Part shown: positions 9,159 to 18,283 of the stretch, one piece after another
Layout: the number at the start of each line of letters is the position of its first letter
How positions within the stretch are numbered: position 1 is the first letter of the stretch
DNA from: Terrabacter sp. Ter38
Lineage (GTDB): Bacteria > Actinomycetota > Actinomycetes > Actinomycetales > Dermatophilaceae
Assembly (NCBI RefSeq): GCF_024519435.1
Contig: NZ_JALJRZ010000008.1
Location: 161,530 to 225,529, forward strand
Direction of reading: 5' to 3'
DNA: 64,000 nucleotides
Made by a program: the position numbers and the translations under genes
Notes under the pieces: generated by a model
Told to the model about the DNA's origin: nothing
Database searches by the model: none
The model's input: only the letters and a program-made list of their open reading frames with translations

Positions 9159-10001
9159 ATGGCTCGGCACATCATGACCCTCACCTGCGACGACCGACCC
9201 GGGATCGTGGCGGCCGTCTCCGCGGCGCTGCTCGCCGTCTCGGCCAACATCGTCGAGAACCAGCAGTACTCCGACGAGGACACCGACCTCTTCTTCATGC
9301 GCACCGTCTTCGACGCCGAGGCCCACGAGGTCGAGCAGGTCCTGGCCGCGATCCGCGAGAGCCCGGCCATCGCGCACCACCACCTCGCAGCACGGCCCGA
9401 GGACGAGCACTGCCGCACCGTCATCCTCGTCAGCAAGTTCGACCACTGCCTGCTCGACCTGCTCTACCGCTGGAAGTCGGGGGACCTGCCCATCGACATC
9501 GTCGGGGTCGTCGGCAACCACGAGGACTGCCGCGGGCTGGTCGAGTACTACGGCCTGCCCTTCACGGTCATCCCCGTCACGAAGGACAGCAAGGCCGACG
9601 CCGAGGCCGAGCTCCTCCGTCTCGTCCAGGCGGAGGACGTCGGCCTCGTGGTCCTCGCGCGCTACATGCAGATCCTCAGCGACGGGCTGTGCCGCGCGCT
9701 CGAGGGCCGGGCCATCAACATCCACCACTCCTTCCTGCCGGGCTTCAAGGGCGCCAAGCCCTACCACCAGGCGCACGACCGGGGGGTCAAGCTCATCGGC
9801 GCCTCGGCCCACTACGTCACGGCCGACCTCGACGAAGGCCCGATCATCGAGCAGGACGTCGTCCGCGTCACGCACGCCGAGTCCCCCGAGCGGCTCGTCG
9901 CCATCGGCCGCGACGTCGAACGCCGGGTGCTCTCCCGCGCGGTCCGCGACCACGCCGAGTCCCGCGTCTTCCTCTCGGGCCGCCGCACCATCGTCTTCTG
10001 A
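9159..10001 (+). CDS. purU: formyltetrahydrofolate deformylase
   Basis: A 280-residue enzyme hydrolysing 10-formyltetrahydrofolate to formate and tetrahydrofolate, which balances one-carbon pools and can feed formate to purine synthesis. An N-terminal ACT domain (MTLTCDDRPGIVAAVSAALL) senses ligands; the C-terminal formyltransferase-fold domain shows INIHHSFLPGFKGAKPYHQA and the Asp in TADLDEGPIIEQDV, the Asn-His-Asp catalytic set. The start at ATG 9159 gives the exact length of E. coli PurU; the frame is open upstream but has no family similarity there. It stands alone between divergent comEA and the TPR gene. Confidence 0.95.
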   Translation: MARHIMTLTCDDRPGIVAAVSAALLAVSANIVENQQYSDEDTDLFFMRTVFDAEAHEVEQVLAAIRESPAIAHHHLAARPEDEHCRTVILVSKFDHCLLDLLYRWKSGDLPIDIVGVVGNHEDCRGLVEYYGLPFTVIPVTKDSKADAEAELLRLVQAEDVGLVVLARYMQILSDGLCRALEGRAINIHHSFLPGFKGAKPYHQAHDRGVKLIGASAHYVTADLDEGPIIEQDVVRVTHAESPERLVAIGRDVERRVLSRAVRDHAESRVFLSGRRTIVF

Positions 10002-10061
10002 GCGTCGGGCCGGACTCCGTATGCCGTGTGCCCGGCCACGCGGACGCCTGACCACGCTCGC

Positions 10062-10067
10062 TAGCGT
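10062..10067 (+). promoter_or_regulatory. -10-like box for the TPR gene
   Basis: TAGCGT ends six bases before the ATG at 10074, with no ribosome site between, consistent with a leaderless transcript. Confidence 0.45.
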
Positions 10068-10073
10068 GCTCCC

Positions 10074-10625
10074 ATGACTGGGTCCACGTTCGTCGTCGGT
10101 GAGCCGCACTTCGGTCGGTTCACCCGGACGGCGGAGGAGAACGAGGACGCCGTCGAGGCTGCTCGCACCGACCTCGCGTCCGCCGTGGAGGCAGCGCCCG
10201 GCGACGGCGCGGGCGGTGCGGTGCTCGATGCCGCCGTCGACCTCGCCGAGGCGCTCACGATCGCCGGGCGGGAGCAGGAGGCCGTCGCGCTGGCTCGCCC
10301 GGCGGTCCACGTCGCCCGGGACACCGGACGGAGCGAGACGCTGCGCTGGGCGCTCCTCGTGCTCGCGACGGCCGAGCACTACGCCGACGAGGCCGCCGCC
10401 GCCGAGGAGGACTTCCGTGAGGCGCTCGAGCTCGCCCGCTCGTCGGGCGACCGGGTCCTCGAGCACTACACGTTGCACCACCTGGGCCGGTTCCTCGTCG
10501 ATGCTGGGCGCACCGACGAGGCTGTCGTGTGCTTCGAGGCGTGCCTCGTGATCCGCGAGGAGCAGGGCGAGCCCCGCGCGACGTCGACCCGCGCGGCGCT
10601 CGCAGCCCTGACCGCCAAGCCTTGA
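10074..10625 (+). CDS. tetratricopeptide-repeat protein of unknown role
   Basis: A 183-residue, acidic, soluble protein rich in Ala and Glu. From about residue 55 it is built of paired helices with TPR spacing: DLAEALTIAGREQEAVALARPA, LRWALLVLATAEHYADEAAA, YTLHHLGRFLVDAGRTDEAVVCFEACL. TPR proteins are scaffolds for protein contacts; no catalytic domain is present. The N-terminal VGEPHFGRFTRTAEENEDAV has no recognised domain. It is monocistronic, faces plsY across a 145-base gap, and gives no context clue to a partner. Confidence 0.7.
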   Translation: MTGSTFVVGEPHFGRFTRTAEENEDAVEAARTDLASAVEAAPGDGAGGAVLDAAVDLAEALTIAGREQEAVALARPAVHVARDTGRSETLRWALLVLATAEHYADEAAAAEEDFREALELARSSGDRVLEHYTLHHLGRFLVDAGRTDEAVVCFEACLVIREEQGEPRATSTRAALAALTAKP

Positions 10626-10770
10626 CGCGCCCACCAGGCACCTGTCCCCGCCATGGTGACCCCCGAGTGGAGTCTCCGAACGCAGACCCGAGGAGTCGGC
10701 GTCGTCTGCCGACCGCGCCAGACTGCCGTCAGACTCGTGGGACGCAGCGGTCGAAGTGGGACGAAGCCAC

Positions 10771-11373
10771 TCAGGGCAGGTGCCGCTGACGCCACCAGCC
10801 GATGACGTTGTTCTTGTGTCGAGCCAGGACGAGCAGCCCGATCGCCATGAGCCACAAGCCAGTCCACACGTCGCCAGGTGCGTGGCCCGTCCAGATGAGG
10901 ACGGCGACGACGAGCATCGCGAGGGCGCCGAAGATCGATCCGGCCGCCACCCAGCGGGTGAGGGCGACGGCGACGGCGAAGACCACGACGACGACGAGTG
11001 CCACCCAGGGGTGCACTCCGAGGATCGCTCCGAGCGTCGTCGCGACACCCTTGCCACCGCGTCCCTTGAGGAAGGGTGACCAGATGTGTCCGAGCACCGC
11101 GGCGATGCCGACGGCGTAGGCCGCGTGGGGGCCGAAGAGGTGGCCGGCGACGAAGGTCGGGACGAGACCCTTGAGGACGTCGAGCACGCCGACGACGACA
11201 CCCCACTTGCGGCCGAGCACCCGGCCGGCGTTCGTCGCGCCCGGGTTGCCCGACCCGGACGAGGCGAGGTCCGTGCCGAGGAGGCGGGCGATCATCGTCG
11301 CCGGGTTGAGCGAGCCGACGAGGAAGGCGGCGACCACTCCTCCCGCCCAGGCGAGAACCGTGCCGACGTTCAC
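10771..11373 (-). CDS. plsY: acyl-phosphate glycerol-3-phosphate acyltransferase
   Basis: A 200-residue membrane enzyme making lysophosphatidic acid from acyl phosphate and glycerol 3-phosphate, the first acylation of phospholipid synthesis. It shows five or so membrane helices and the PlsY signatures VGSLNPATMIARLLGTDL, GSGNPGATNAGRVLGRK and LKGRGGKGVAT. It overlaps the degV-like gene by four bases (ATG-type coupling), which makes sense because some DegV proteins bind fatty acids. PlsX, the usual acyl phosphate maker, is not in this window. Confidence 0.93.
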   Translation of the reverse strand: MNVGTVLAWAGGVVAAFLVGSLNPATMIARLLGTDLASSGSGNPGATNAGRVLGRKWGVVVGVLDVLKGLVPTFVAGHLFGPHAAYAVGIAAVLGHIWSPFLKGRGGKGVATTLGAILGVHPWVALVVVVVFAVAVALTRWVAAGSIFGALAMLVVAVLIWTGHAPGDVWTGLWLMAIGLLVLARHKNNVIGWWRQRHLP

Positions 11374-12266
11374 GACCCGGAGACCTCGCCGGGTGACGGA
11401 CGGTCCGGCAGCGGGTCGCCGGGACGTGGGCTGACGGCGATCGCCACGGTGCCGGGCCCCACGTGGGCGCCGACGACGGCGCCGAGCTCGACGACGAGCA
11501 CCGTGGGCGAGCCCGGGACCATCGTGCGCAGCTGTGACGCGATCTGGTCGGCGCGGACGGGTGCGTCGAGATGGTGCACGGCGATGTCGACCGCGAGGCC
11601 GCCCTGCTCGACCTGCTCGACGACCATCGCCTCGATGCGGGCCACCGCACGCGCCGACGTGCGGACCTTCTCGACCGGCACGATGCGGCCACCACGCACG
11701 GCGAGGATCGGCTTGATGGCGAGGGCCGACCCGAGCAGGGCCGACGCGGCGCCGATCCGGCCGCCACGCCGGAGGTGCTCGAGCGTGTCGACGTAGAAGA
11801 GGACGCCCGAGGACTGGAGCCGCGAGCGCACGGCGTCGAGGATGGCCGTCACGTCGGCGCCCCCGGCGGCCGCCTCGGCCGCGGCCACGACGGCGAATCC
11901 CATGGCCATGCCGATGGTCTCGCTGTCGACGACCTCGACCGGGACCGGGGCCTCGGCCGCCGCGAGCCGGGCCGCCTCGACGGTGCCCGACATCTGCGAC
12001 GACAGGTGGATCGACACGATCGCGGTCGCGCCCTCGTCCGCGAGCCGTTGGTACGTCTCGGCGAACACCTGCGGCGTCGGGCGCGACGTCGTGACGATGG
12101 TGTACTCGCGCAAGGCCGCCGCGACCCGCTCGGCCGAGACGTCCCGGCCTTCGACGTGGTCGCGACCCCCGACGACGACGTGGAGCGGGACGACCTCGAT
12201 GCCGTGCTCCTCGAGGACCTCACCGGGCAGGTAGGCCGTCGAGTCGGTGACGATCCTCGTGGTCAC
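11370..12266 (-). CDS. DegV family fatty-acid-binding protein
   Basis: A 298-residue DegV fold protein. IVTDSTAYLPGEVLEEHGIEVVPL is the standard opening, TSRPTPQVFAETYQRL the ligand-pocket segment with conserved Thr-Ser, and SSQMSGTVEAARLAAAE and LRRGGRIGAASALLGSALAIKPIL are further signatures. DegV/FakB proteins hold a fatty acid for a FakA kinase in bacteria that have one. Here the gene is directly coupled to plsY, which uses acyl phosphate, so delivery of exogenous fatty acids to phospholipid synthesis is a plausible role. No FakA kinase gene is present in the window. The start gives the usual family length. Confidence 0.88.
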   Translation of the reverse strand: MTTRIVTDSTAYLPGEVLEEHGIEVVPLHVVVGGRDHVEGRDVSAERVAAALREYTIVTTSRPTPQVFAETYQRLADEGATAIVSIHLSSQMSGTVEAARLAAAEAPVPVEVVDSETIGMAMGFAVVAAAEAAAGGADVTAILDAVRSRLQSSGVLFYVDTLEHLRRGGRIGAASALLGSALAIKPILAVRGGRIVPVEKVRTSARAVARIEAMVVEQVEQGGLAVDIAVHHLDAPVRADQIASQLRTMVPGSPTVLVVELGAVVGAHVGPGTVAIAVSPRPGDPLPDRPSPGEVSGS

Positions 12267-12299
12267 GTCCCGCTCCCTCCGTCGTCGGTCAGCAGCTCG

Positions 12300-15239
12300 T
12301 CACATCGGGACGACGTTGACGAGCTTCGGCGCCCGCACGATGACGGTGCGGATGCCGCCCTCCGTCGCCGCCCTCACCTTGTCACGACCCAGCGCCAGCT
12401 CGCGCAGGTCGTCCTCGGATATGTCGGGGCTCACCTCGACGCGGTCGCGCACCTTGCCCTTGATCTGGATGACGCAGGTGACCTGGTCCTCGACGATCTT
12501 CGTGGGGTCGCTGACGGGGAACGCGGCATACGCCACCCCACCGCCGTGACCGAGGCGCTGCCACATCTCCTCCGCGATGTGCGGGGCCACGGGAGCGAGC
12601 ATGAGCACCATCGCCTCGACGACCTCGCGCGGCGGGGCGTCGAGCTTCGTCACCGCGTTGTTGAGCTCGATGAGCTTGGCGATGGCCGTGTTGAAGCGCA
12701 GTCCCTCGAAGTCCTCGCGGACCCCGGCGATCGCCTGGTGCAGCTGCGTCGTCAGGGCTTGGTCGAGCGGCGCGTCGACGACCCGCACCTCGCCCGTCGA
12801 CTCGTCGATGACGTTGCGCCACAGGCGCTGCAGGAAGCGCTGGCTGCCGACGACGGCGCGGATCTCCCACGGCTTGCTCAGCTCGAGCGGGCCCATCGAC
12901 ATCTCGTAGACGCGGAAGGTGTCGGCGCCGTACGCGTCGTACATCTCGTCGGGGCTGACGGAGTTCTTCAGCGACTTGCCGATCTTGCCGTACTCGCGAA
13001 AGACCTGCTGCCCCTGCCACGTGAACGTCGGCTCGGCGCCGTGGCTGCCCGGGTGCTCCTCGACCTCGGACGCGGTGACGTACTGCCCGCGGCTGTCGGT
13101 GTAGGCGTACGCCTGGATGTACCCCTGCGAGAAGTACTTCCGGAAGGGCTCCTCGCTGTGCACGTGGCCGAGGTCGAAGAGCACCTTGTGCCAGAAGCGG
13201 GCGTAGAGCAGGTGCAGCACGGCGTGCTCGACGCCGCCGACGTAGAGGTCGACGCCGCCGGGGTCGCGGGTGCCGGCCGGGGCGCCCTCCACCGGGGTGT
13301 CGTGGCGGCCCATCCAGTACGCCTCGTTGGCCGGGTCGACGAACGTGTCGTGGTTGGCCGGGTCGAGGTAGCGCAGGTAGTACCAGCACGAGCCGGCCCA
13401 GTTGGGCATGGTGTTCGTCTCGCGGCGGAACGTCCGCAGGCCGCGGCCGTCGCCGAGGTCCTGCTCGACCTCGACCCACTCGGGCACGCGCGACAGCGGC
13501 GGCTCGGGGCTGCTCTGCGAGTCGTCGGGGTCGAACGTCTTGGGGCTGTAGTCCGGCACGTCCGGGAGGGTCAGCGGCAGCTCGTCGTCGGGGACGGCAT
13601 ACGCGACGCCGTCCTCGTCGAACATGATCGGGAAGGGCTCGCCCCAGTAGCGCTGGCGGCTGAAGAGCCAGTCGCGGATCCGGTAGCTGATGGTGCCCTG
13701 GCCGATGCCCTCGTCCTCGAGGAACGCGATGATGCGCGCCTTGGCCTCGGCGACGTGCAGCCCGTCCAGCGAGATGCGGTCGTTGGCGGAGTTGATCGCC
13801 ACGCCGTCGCCGAGGAACGGCTCGTCGTCGGGGTGGCCCTCGGTGGGCTGGACGGTGCGGATGATCGGGATGTCGAACTTCTCGGCGAACTCCCAGTCGC
13901 GGGTGTCCTGCCCGGGCACGGCCATGATGGCCCCGGTGCCGTAGCCCATCAGGACGTAGTCGGCGACGAAGATCGGGATGCGCTCTCCCGTCAAGGGATT
14001 CGTAGCCCACGACCCGGTGAAGACACCGGTCTTGTCCTTGCCCTCGGTCTGGCGTTCGACGTCACCCTTGCGAGACGCGGCGAGCTGGTATGCCGTCACG
14101 GCCTCCTTCGGGCTCGCGCTCGCGTCGGCGTCCGCGCCGGTCCAGGCGTCGTTGGTGCCCTCTGGCCAGCCGCCGGCCGGCACGAGCGCGTCGACGAGCG
14201 GGTGCTCCGGCGCGATGACCATGAAGGTCGCGCCGAAGATCGTGTCGGGGCGCGTCGTGAAGACGTCGATGCCGTCCGCCTCGCCCGTGCCGGTGACGAC
14301 GGGGAAGGTGACGCGGGCGCCCTTGGACCGACCGATCCAGTTGCGCTGCATGAGCTTGACCTTCTCGGGCCAGTCGACGCCGTCGAGGTCGTCGGCCAGA
14401 CGGTCGGCGTACGCGGTGATGCGCATCTTCCACTGTGTGAGGTTGCGGCGGAACACGGGGTAGTTGCCGCGCTCGGAGCGCCCCTCGTTCGTGACCTCCT
14501 CGTTGGAGAGCACCGTGCCGAGGCCCGGGCACCAGTTGACCGGGGCCTCGTCGGTGTAGGCGAGGCGGTGGCCCTCGAGGACCTTGGCGCGCTCGGTCGC
14601 GGACAGGTCGGCCCAGCCGCGACCGTCGGCGTCGACGACCGCGCGACGGCCGGACTCGAACTCCTCGACCAGCTCGCTGATGGGGCGAGCCTTGCCGCGG
14701 CCACCGTCCTCGCGCACGGCGTCGGCGTCGTACCACGCGTCCCAGATCTGCAGAAAGATCCACTGCGTCCAGCGGTAGTAGTCGTCGTCGATCGTCGCGA
14801 AGGTGCGGCGGTTGTCGAAGCCCAGCCCGAGTCGGCGCAGCTGGCGTTTCATGTTCGTCATGTTCTCCTCGGTGGTCTTCCGAGGGTGCTGCCCGGTCTG
14901 GACGGCGTACTGCTCGGCGGGCAGGCCGAACGCGTCGTAGCCGAGGGCGTGCAGGACGTTCTTGCCGAGCATCCGGTGGAAGCGGCTGTAGACGTCGGTC
15001 GCGATGTAGCCGAGCGGGTGGCCGACGTGCAGGCCGACACCCGAGGGGTAGGGGAACATGTCGAGGACGACGAGCTTCTCACCGCGCGCCGCGACCTTCT
15101 CCGGCTCGGCCCAGGGGCCGGCGGGGTTGGGGGCGTTGAACGTGCCCTCCTCCTCCCACCGGTCCTGCCAGGAGGTCTCGATCTGCTGCGCCATCGCCGC
15201 GGTGTACCGGAACGGGTTCTCGGATGTCTGCTCGCTCAT
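12300..15239 (-). CDS. leuS: leucyl-tRNA synthetase
   Basis: A 979-residue class I synthetase charging tRNA-Leu. The Rossmann catalytic core has [16 protein letters not shown] (the HIGH motif), the CP1 editing domain contains [14 protein letters not shown], and the second catalytic motif appears as [14 protein letters not shown]-terminal anticodon-binding domain and a small end domain ([18 protein letters not shown]) complete the protein. The start chosen is the ATG at 15239 ([13 protein letters not shown]); upstream in-frame sequence belongs to the leader. Expression is very probably controlled by the leucine leader peptide and terminator found at 15271-15366. Confidence 0.97.
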   Translation of the reverse strand: MSEQTSENPFRYTAAMAQQIETSWQDRWEEEGTFNAPNPAGPWAEPEKVAARGEKLVVLDMFPYPSGVGLHVGHPLGYIATDVYSRFHRMLGKNVLHALGYDAFGLPAEQYAVQTGQHPRKTTEENMTNMKRQLRRLGLGFDNRRTFATIDDDYYRWTQWIFLQIWDAWYDADAVREDGGRGKARPISELVEEFESGRRAVVDADGRGWADLSATERAKVLEGHRLAYTDEAPVNWCPGLGTVLSNEEVTNEGRSERGNYPVFRRNLTQWKMRITAYADRLADDLDGVDWPEKVKLMQRNWIGRSKGARVTFPVVTGTGEADGIDVFTTRPDTIFGATFMVIAPEHPLVDALVPAGGWPEGTNDAWTGADADASASPKEAVTAYQLAASRKGDVERQTEGKDKTGVFTGSWATNPLTGERIPIFVADYVLMGYGTGAIMAVPGQDTRDWEFAEKFDIPIIRTVQPTEGHPDDEPFLGDGVAINSANDRISLDGLHVAEAKARIIAFLEDEGIGQGTISYRIRDWLFSRQRYWGEPFPIMFDEDGVAYAVPDDELPLTLPDVPDYSPKTFDPDDSQSSPEPPLSRVPEWVEVEQDLGDGRGLRTFRRETNTMPNWAGSCWYYLRYLDPANHDTFVDPANEAYWMGRHDTPVEGAPAGTRDPGGVDLYVGGVEHAVLHLLYARFWHKVLFDLGHVHSEEPFRKYFSQGYIQAYAYTDSRGQYVTASEVEEHPGSHGAEPTFTWQGQQVFREYGKIGKSLKNSVSPDEMYDAYGADTFRVYEMSMGPLELSKPWEIRAVVGSQRFLQRLWRNVIDESTGEVRVVDAPLDQALTTQLHQAIAGVREDFEGLRFNTAIAKLIELNNAVTKLDAPPREVVEAMVLMLAPVAPHIAEEMWQRLGHGGGVAYAAFPVSDPTKIVEDQVTCVIQIKGKVRDRVEVSPDISEDDLRELALGRDKVRAATEGGIRTVIVRAPKLVNVVPM

Positions 15240-15270
15240 GTCTTCTCTTTCGTCGCTGCTCGGTCTGGGC

Positions 15271-15297
15271 AAAAGAAAACCCCTCGCACAGGAGGGG
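15271..15297 (-). terminator. intrinsic terminator of the leuS leader
   Basis: On the minus strand a CCCCTC/GAGGGG hairpin with a six-base loop is followed at once by TTTTCTTTT. It lies 32 bases before leuS and after the leader peptide, the place expected for an attenuator terminator. Confidence 0.8.
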
Positions 15298-15299
15298 AA

Positions 15300-15340
15300 G
15301 CCGCGTTGATGTCGGGAGTCCCGACCTTCGTCAACGCGGC
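15300..15340 (-). promoter_or_regulatory. long leader stem-loop upstream of leuS terminator
   Basis: A perfect 10-base inverted repeat, GCCGCGTTGA at one end and TCAACGCGGC at the other, encloses an inner GTCGGG/CCCGAC hairpin. The 5' arm contains the final codons and stop of the leader peptide, so a ribosome finishing the peptide would disturb this stem while a ribosome stalled at the Leu codons would leave it free. That is the logic of ribosome-mediated attenuation. I have not folded the alternatives. Confidence 0.7.
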
Positions 15341-15366
15341 TGCGGAAGGAGCAGCAGGCCAGCCAT
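15331..15366 (-). CDS. leucine leader peptide of leuS
   Basis: An 11-residue reading frame, [11 protein letters not shown], with four consecutive Leu codons (CTG CTG CTC CTT). Its stop codon is inside the 5' arm of the leader stem. Leucine shortage would stall the ribosome on these codons and change folding of the downstream RNA, relieving the terminator before leuS. Leu-rich leader peptides before leuS and leuA are known in actinobacteria. The ATG has no ribosome site but has a TAACCT -10 box seven bases upstream, so it is probably translated from a leaderless RNA end. Confidence 0.8.
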   Translation of the reverse strand: MAGLLLLPQPR

Positions 15367-15373
15367 GCGCCCA

Positions 15374-15379
15374 AGGTTA
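15374..15379 (-). promoter_or_regulatory. -10 box of the leuS leader transcript
   Basis: TAACCT on the minus strand ends seven bases before the leader-peptide ATG, predicting a transcript that begins at or beside that ATG. Confidence 0.55.
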
Positions 15380-15447
15380 GCGCAGCCCCACTCCCCAACT
15401 CCTCCCTGCTCGCGTGAGCGTGCCACCCCACACGAGTCAGGGCGGTC

Positions 15448-16095
15448 TCAGCGGTAGAGGGCTACGACGATGAGGGTCTGGGCGACGTGGTAGGTCACGA
15501 TGACCGTGAGCGGCGCCCAGCGGCGCTCGTGGACGAAGCGGTCGTGCCCGAGCACGGTGTCCGAGACGACGAAGACGAGACACCCCAGGAGCAGCAGCCA
15601 GTCACCCGTGCCTGCCGCCACGAGCACGAGCACGAAGAGGACGAGCTGGTAGACGAACACCGGCCCCCTCTGCGGCCCGGAGTGGCGCACGATGTCCCGC
15701 CCGGCCTTCGCGTGGAGTACCGCCAGGAAGGGCACGGCCACGAGGAGCGGCCACGGGAAGCCCTCGGCACGCACCGTCTCCAGGATCGCCCAGACGTAGG
15801 CCAGGTGGCCCACGAGGAAGGCTCCCAGGCCGACGAGGAAGCGGGTCTCCGTCGCGTGCAGCAGCGCGACGTCGCCGACGAGGCAGAAGGCGAGCGCCAC
15901 GATGACGGTCACCAGCGGCGGCGAGCCGGGCACCCGCCCTTCCCAGTAGAGCGACCACGCCAGACCCATGAGGAGCAGCACGACGAGCGGTTTGGTGATG
16001 CGCTCGACGAGGTGGTCGCCGCGCAGGACGGAGCCCCAGTTGATGAGCGCCGTCACCCCGAGCGCCACGCTGGTAACCCACAGATGGGTGGTCAC
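15448..16095 (-). CDS. YhhN/TMEM86 family lysoplasmalogenase-like membrane protein
   Basis: A 215-residue integral membrane protein with seven or eight predicted helices. [51 protein letters not shown] and [17 protein letters not shown] match the YhhN family, in which conserved acidic residues in GD and SD motifs are needed for cleavage of the vinyl-ether bond of lysoplasmalogens in animal members. Bacterial substrates are less clear. I start at GTG 16095 (MTTHLWV); upstream in-frame sequence is Arg-rich with no family match and would reach into the divergent thioesterase-like gene. Confidence 0.83.
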   Translation of the reverse strand: MTTHLWVTSVALGVTALINWGSVLRGDHLVERITKPLVVLLLMGLAWSLYWEGRVPGSPPLVTVIVALAFCLVGDVALLHATETRFLVGLGAFLVGHLAYVWAILETVRAEGFPWPLLVAVPFLAVLHAKAGRDIVRHSGPQRGPVFVYQLVLFVLVLVAAGTGDWLLLLGCLVFVVSDTVLGHDRFVHERRWAPLTVIVTYHVAQTLIVVALYR

Positions 16096-16193
16096 GTGCC
16101 CACATTCCCAGCCGCGGCTCAGGTTCGCCGCGCAGACACGCTGCGGACGTCCACCACCTGTCGAGACGAATCGGCGTACGTCCAGTTCTCTGC

Positions 16194-16199
16194 CAGACT
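16194..16199 (+). promoter_or_regulatory. -10-like box for thioesterase-like gene
   Basis: CAGACT lies six bases before the ATG at 16206, in the same CCAGACT..TCCAATG context as purU. Confidence 0.35.
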
Positions 16200-16205
16200 C
16201 GTCCA

Positions 16206-16580
16206 ATGCCCATGCGCAAGTTCCAGCACACGGTGACCGCCGACGACACGTCCGCCCAGGTCGGCAGCGGTGACCTCGACGTCCTCGCCACCCCGCGTCT
16301 GATCACGTGGTGCGAGAACGCCGCGTTCCAGGTCTGCAAGCAGAACATCGACGCCGACCACACGACCGTCGGCACCATGGTCAGGCTCGAGCACGTGAGG
16401 GGCAGCGCGGTCGGCTCCGCGATCACCGTGCTCTGCGCCGAGCCGATCAACGACGGACGGCGCCTCGTCTGCCACGTCACCGTCAAGGACTCCGACGGCG
16501 AGGAGATCGCCAAGGGCGAGTTCCACCGTGCCGTCGTCGACCCGGACCGCTTCATGAGCAAGTGCCAGCGGGTCCTCTGA
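16206..16580 (+). CDS. thioesterase-superfamily (hot-dog, FlK-like) protein
   Basis: A 124-residue single-domain hot-dog protein. DVLATPRLITWCENAAF carries the Thr and Glu, and TVGTMVRLEHVRG the His, that correspond to the catalytic Thr-Glu-His set of fluoroacetyl-CoA thioesterase relatives; GEEIAKGEFHRAVVD is the closing strand. Such proteins hydrolyse acyl-CoA thioesters, but the substrate cannot be read from sequence. Fluoroacetyl-CoA itself is unlikely in this context. It stands alone between divergent YhhN and a transporter 40 bases downstream. Confidence 0.78.
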   Translation: MPMRKFQHTVTADDTSAQVGSGDLDVLATPRLITWCENAAFQVCKQNIDADHTTVGTMVRLEHVRGSAVGSAITVLCAEPINDGRRLVCHVTVKDSDGEEIAKGEFHRAVVDPDRFMSKCQRVL

Positions 16581-16620
16581 CCCGCAGCCACCTCCCAGCC
16601 GCGGTTGCCACGATGACCGC

Positions 16621-17586
16621 GTGACGCTCGGACTGCTCGGTGCGCTCCTCGCAGCGCTCGCGTACGGCGCGGCCACCGTGCTCCAGGCCGTGGGCGTACG
16701 CCGTGTCTCCGCGTTGCCCCCCGGCACCTCCCTGCGCGACCGGGTCCGGACCGGTTGGCCGTATGCCGTGGGCCTCGCCCTCGACGGGGTCGGCTTCCTC
16801 GCGTCCGTGGCCGCCTTGCGCACGCTGCCGCTCTTCCTCGTCGAGTCCGCGGTCGCATCGTCGGTCGCCGTCACGGCGGTGCTCTCGGTCGTCGTGCTCG
16901 GCGTCCGGCTGGGGCGGGCCGAGGTCGTCGCGCTGCTCGTCGTCGTCGCCGGGCTCACCGGCCTCGCCCTGACCGCATCGGCCGGACCGGCCGTGAACCC
17001 CGGGCCCGGGGCGACCTGGTGGCTCCTCGCTGCGGCCGCCGTCGTCGCCCTGCTGCTCGTCGTCGGGACCGTCGACCACGACCGACGGCGTGGGGCCGTC
17101 GTGCTCAGCGTCGGAGCGGGCCTCGGCTTCGGGGGCGTCGGCGTGGCGGCCCGTCTGCTCGAGGTGCCGTCACCCGTGTGGGGCCTCGCCACCGACGGTG
17201 TCGCCTGGGCCCTCGTCGCCCACGGCGTGCTGGCGACCGTCGCCTACGGTCTGGCCCTGGCTCGCGGCCGGGTGACGACCGTCGCGGCCCTCACCTTCGC
17301 CACCGAGACGGTCGTGCCCGCCCTCCTCGGGGTGCTCGTCCTCGGCGACCGGGTCGCGCCCGGGCATGGTCCCGCGGCCGCGCTGGCCTTCGTCGCCACG
17401 CTCGGCGGCTGCATCGCGCTCGCCGGTCGCGCCGAACCCACCCACCCCACCAGGGTCACCACCGTCACCGAGCCGACCGAACCGACCGAGCCGACCGAGC
17501 CGACCGAGCCGACCAAGCCGACCAAGCCGACCGAGCCGACCGAGCCGAGCCAGGCCGCGCCCGAGGACGTACGTCAGAGCACGTAG
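16621..17586 (+). CDS. DMT/EamA-like membrane transporter with a repetitive C-tail
   Basis: A 321-residue protein with about nine to ten membrane helices (LGLLGALLAALAYGAATVLQ through GPAAALAFVATLGGCIALAG). The helix pattern, small size and two similar halves fit the drug/metabolite transporter superfamily; the substrate is unknown. The last 45 residues are a hydrophilic tail made of repeated EPT and KPT triplets, outside the transporter core. Start is GTG 16621. Its 3' end overlaps the convergent YgjV-like gene by 13 bases. Confidence 0.75.
   Translation: MTLGLLGALLAALAYGAATVLQAVGVRRVSALPPGTSLRDRVRTGWPYAVGLALDGVGFLASVAALRTLPLFLVESAVASSVAVTAVLSVVVLGVRLGRAEVVALLVVVAGLTGLALTASAGPAVNPGPGATWWLLAAAAVVALLLVVGTVDHDRRRGAVVLSVGAGLGFGGVGVAARLLEVPSPVWGLATDGVAWALVAHGVLATVAYGLALARGRVTTVAALTFATETVVPALLGVLVLGDRVAPGHGPAAALAFVATLGGCIALAGRAEPTHPTRVTTVTEPTEPTEPTEPTEPTKPTKPTEPTEPSQAAPEDVRQST
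17470..17550 (+). repeat. 9-bp tandem repeat in the transporter gene tail
   Basis: About nine copies of gagccgacc with point variants (gaaccgacc, aagccgacc) encode the Glu/Lys-Pro-Thr tail. The unit is in frame, so copy number can vary without a frameshift. Confidence 0.85.
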
Positions 17587-18185
17587 GCGTCGCCGTCGCG
17601 ATGGAAGCCGAGGCTCTCGTAGTACGGCTCCACCATGTCCGGGGGTGTCACCACCCGTCGGAACCCGCGCCGTCGGAACGGGCCCTCAGGACCGAAGACG
17701 AACTCTCCCGGCGTGACGTCGCGGTGGCGCGGCGTCACCCAGTCGAGCAGCAGCTGCGCCGTGTGCTGGCCGGCGTCACGCATGAGGACGACCCCGACCG
17801 CCTCGTCCCCGCGGAGCACGAGGTAGGAGGGGTCCCCCGCAAACGGGTCGTGCACGAACGCCGGGTTGTAGCGCCGGATGTCACCCTCGTGCACCCGCAG
17901 CACGTGCCGCAGGTAGGTGTCGTCGCCGGCGACCTCGAGCACCTCGTAGACGGCGGCGTCGTGCTTCTCACGTGACATGCGCGCCAGGTAGTAGACGTTG
18001 ATGCCGGCGAGCACGACGTTGAGTCCGACCATCGGCCAGACGTGGTTGACCGCGTTGTAGGCGATGAGGACGACGCAGCCGACGAGGTTGATGATCCTGA
18101 GCCGGCGCAGCTGCGTCTGCAGCAGCGACCAGACGAGGATCGCCGACCCGATCCAGCCGACGGCCTCGAGCCACCAGGTACCCAT
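17574..18185 (-). CDS. YgjV-like membrane protein fused to an acetyltransferase-like domain
   Basis: A 203-residue protein. Residues 1-75 form three membrane helices (WLEAVGWIGSAILVWSLLQTQ, RIINLVGCVVLIAYNAVNH, WPMVGLNVVLAGINVYYLAR), resembling the YgjV family of small inner-membrane proteins. The remaining 125 residues are soluble and look GNAT-like: SYLVLRGDEAVGVVLMRDAG and the closing VEPYYESLGFHRDGDAYVL, the typical last strand-helix-strand of N-acetyltransferases. The acetyl-CoA loop is not clear. Start is the ATG at 18185, seven bases behind a TAGGGT box; longer in-frame sequence upstream is Arg-rich non-coding. Confidence 0.6.
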   Translation of the reverse strand: MGTWWLEAVGWIGSAILVWSLLQTQLRRLRIINLVGCVVLIAYNAVNHVWPMVGLNVVLAGINVYYLARMSREKHDAAVYEVLEVAGDDTYLRHVLRVHEGDIRRYNPAFVHDPFAGDPSYLVLRGDEAVGVVLMRDAGQHTAQLLLDWVTPRHRDVTPGEFVFGPEGPFRRRGFRRVVTPPDMVEPYYESLGFHRDGDAYVL

Positions 18186-18192
18186 GGGCGCG

Positions 18193-18198
18193 ACCCTA
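18193..18198 (-). promoter_or_regulatory. -10-like box for the YgjV-like gene
   Basis: TAGGGT on the minus strand ends seven bases before the ATG at 18185, suggesting a leaderless transcript. Confidence 0.5.
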
Positions 18199-18283
18199 GC
18201 GCCCGGGGCGACCCGGCTCGCCGGGATTCGGGGTGGTCCGCGTCGCCCGGACGCCGACCACCCCGGCCACCCGTCGCCCCGGC

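Noticed and set aside
12382..14010. Long frames opposite or out of frame within leuS, valS, rne, obg and tig
   Set aside because: They are Arg- or Asp-rich shadow translations caused by high third-position GC and have no motifs or ribosome sites.
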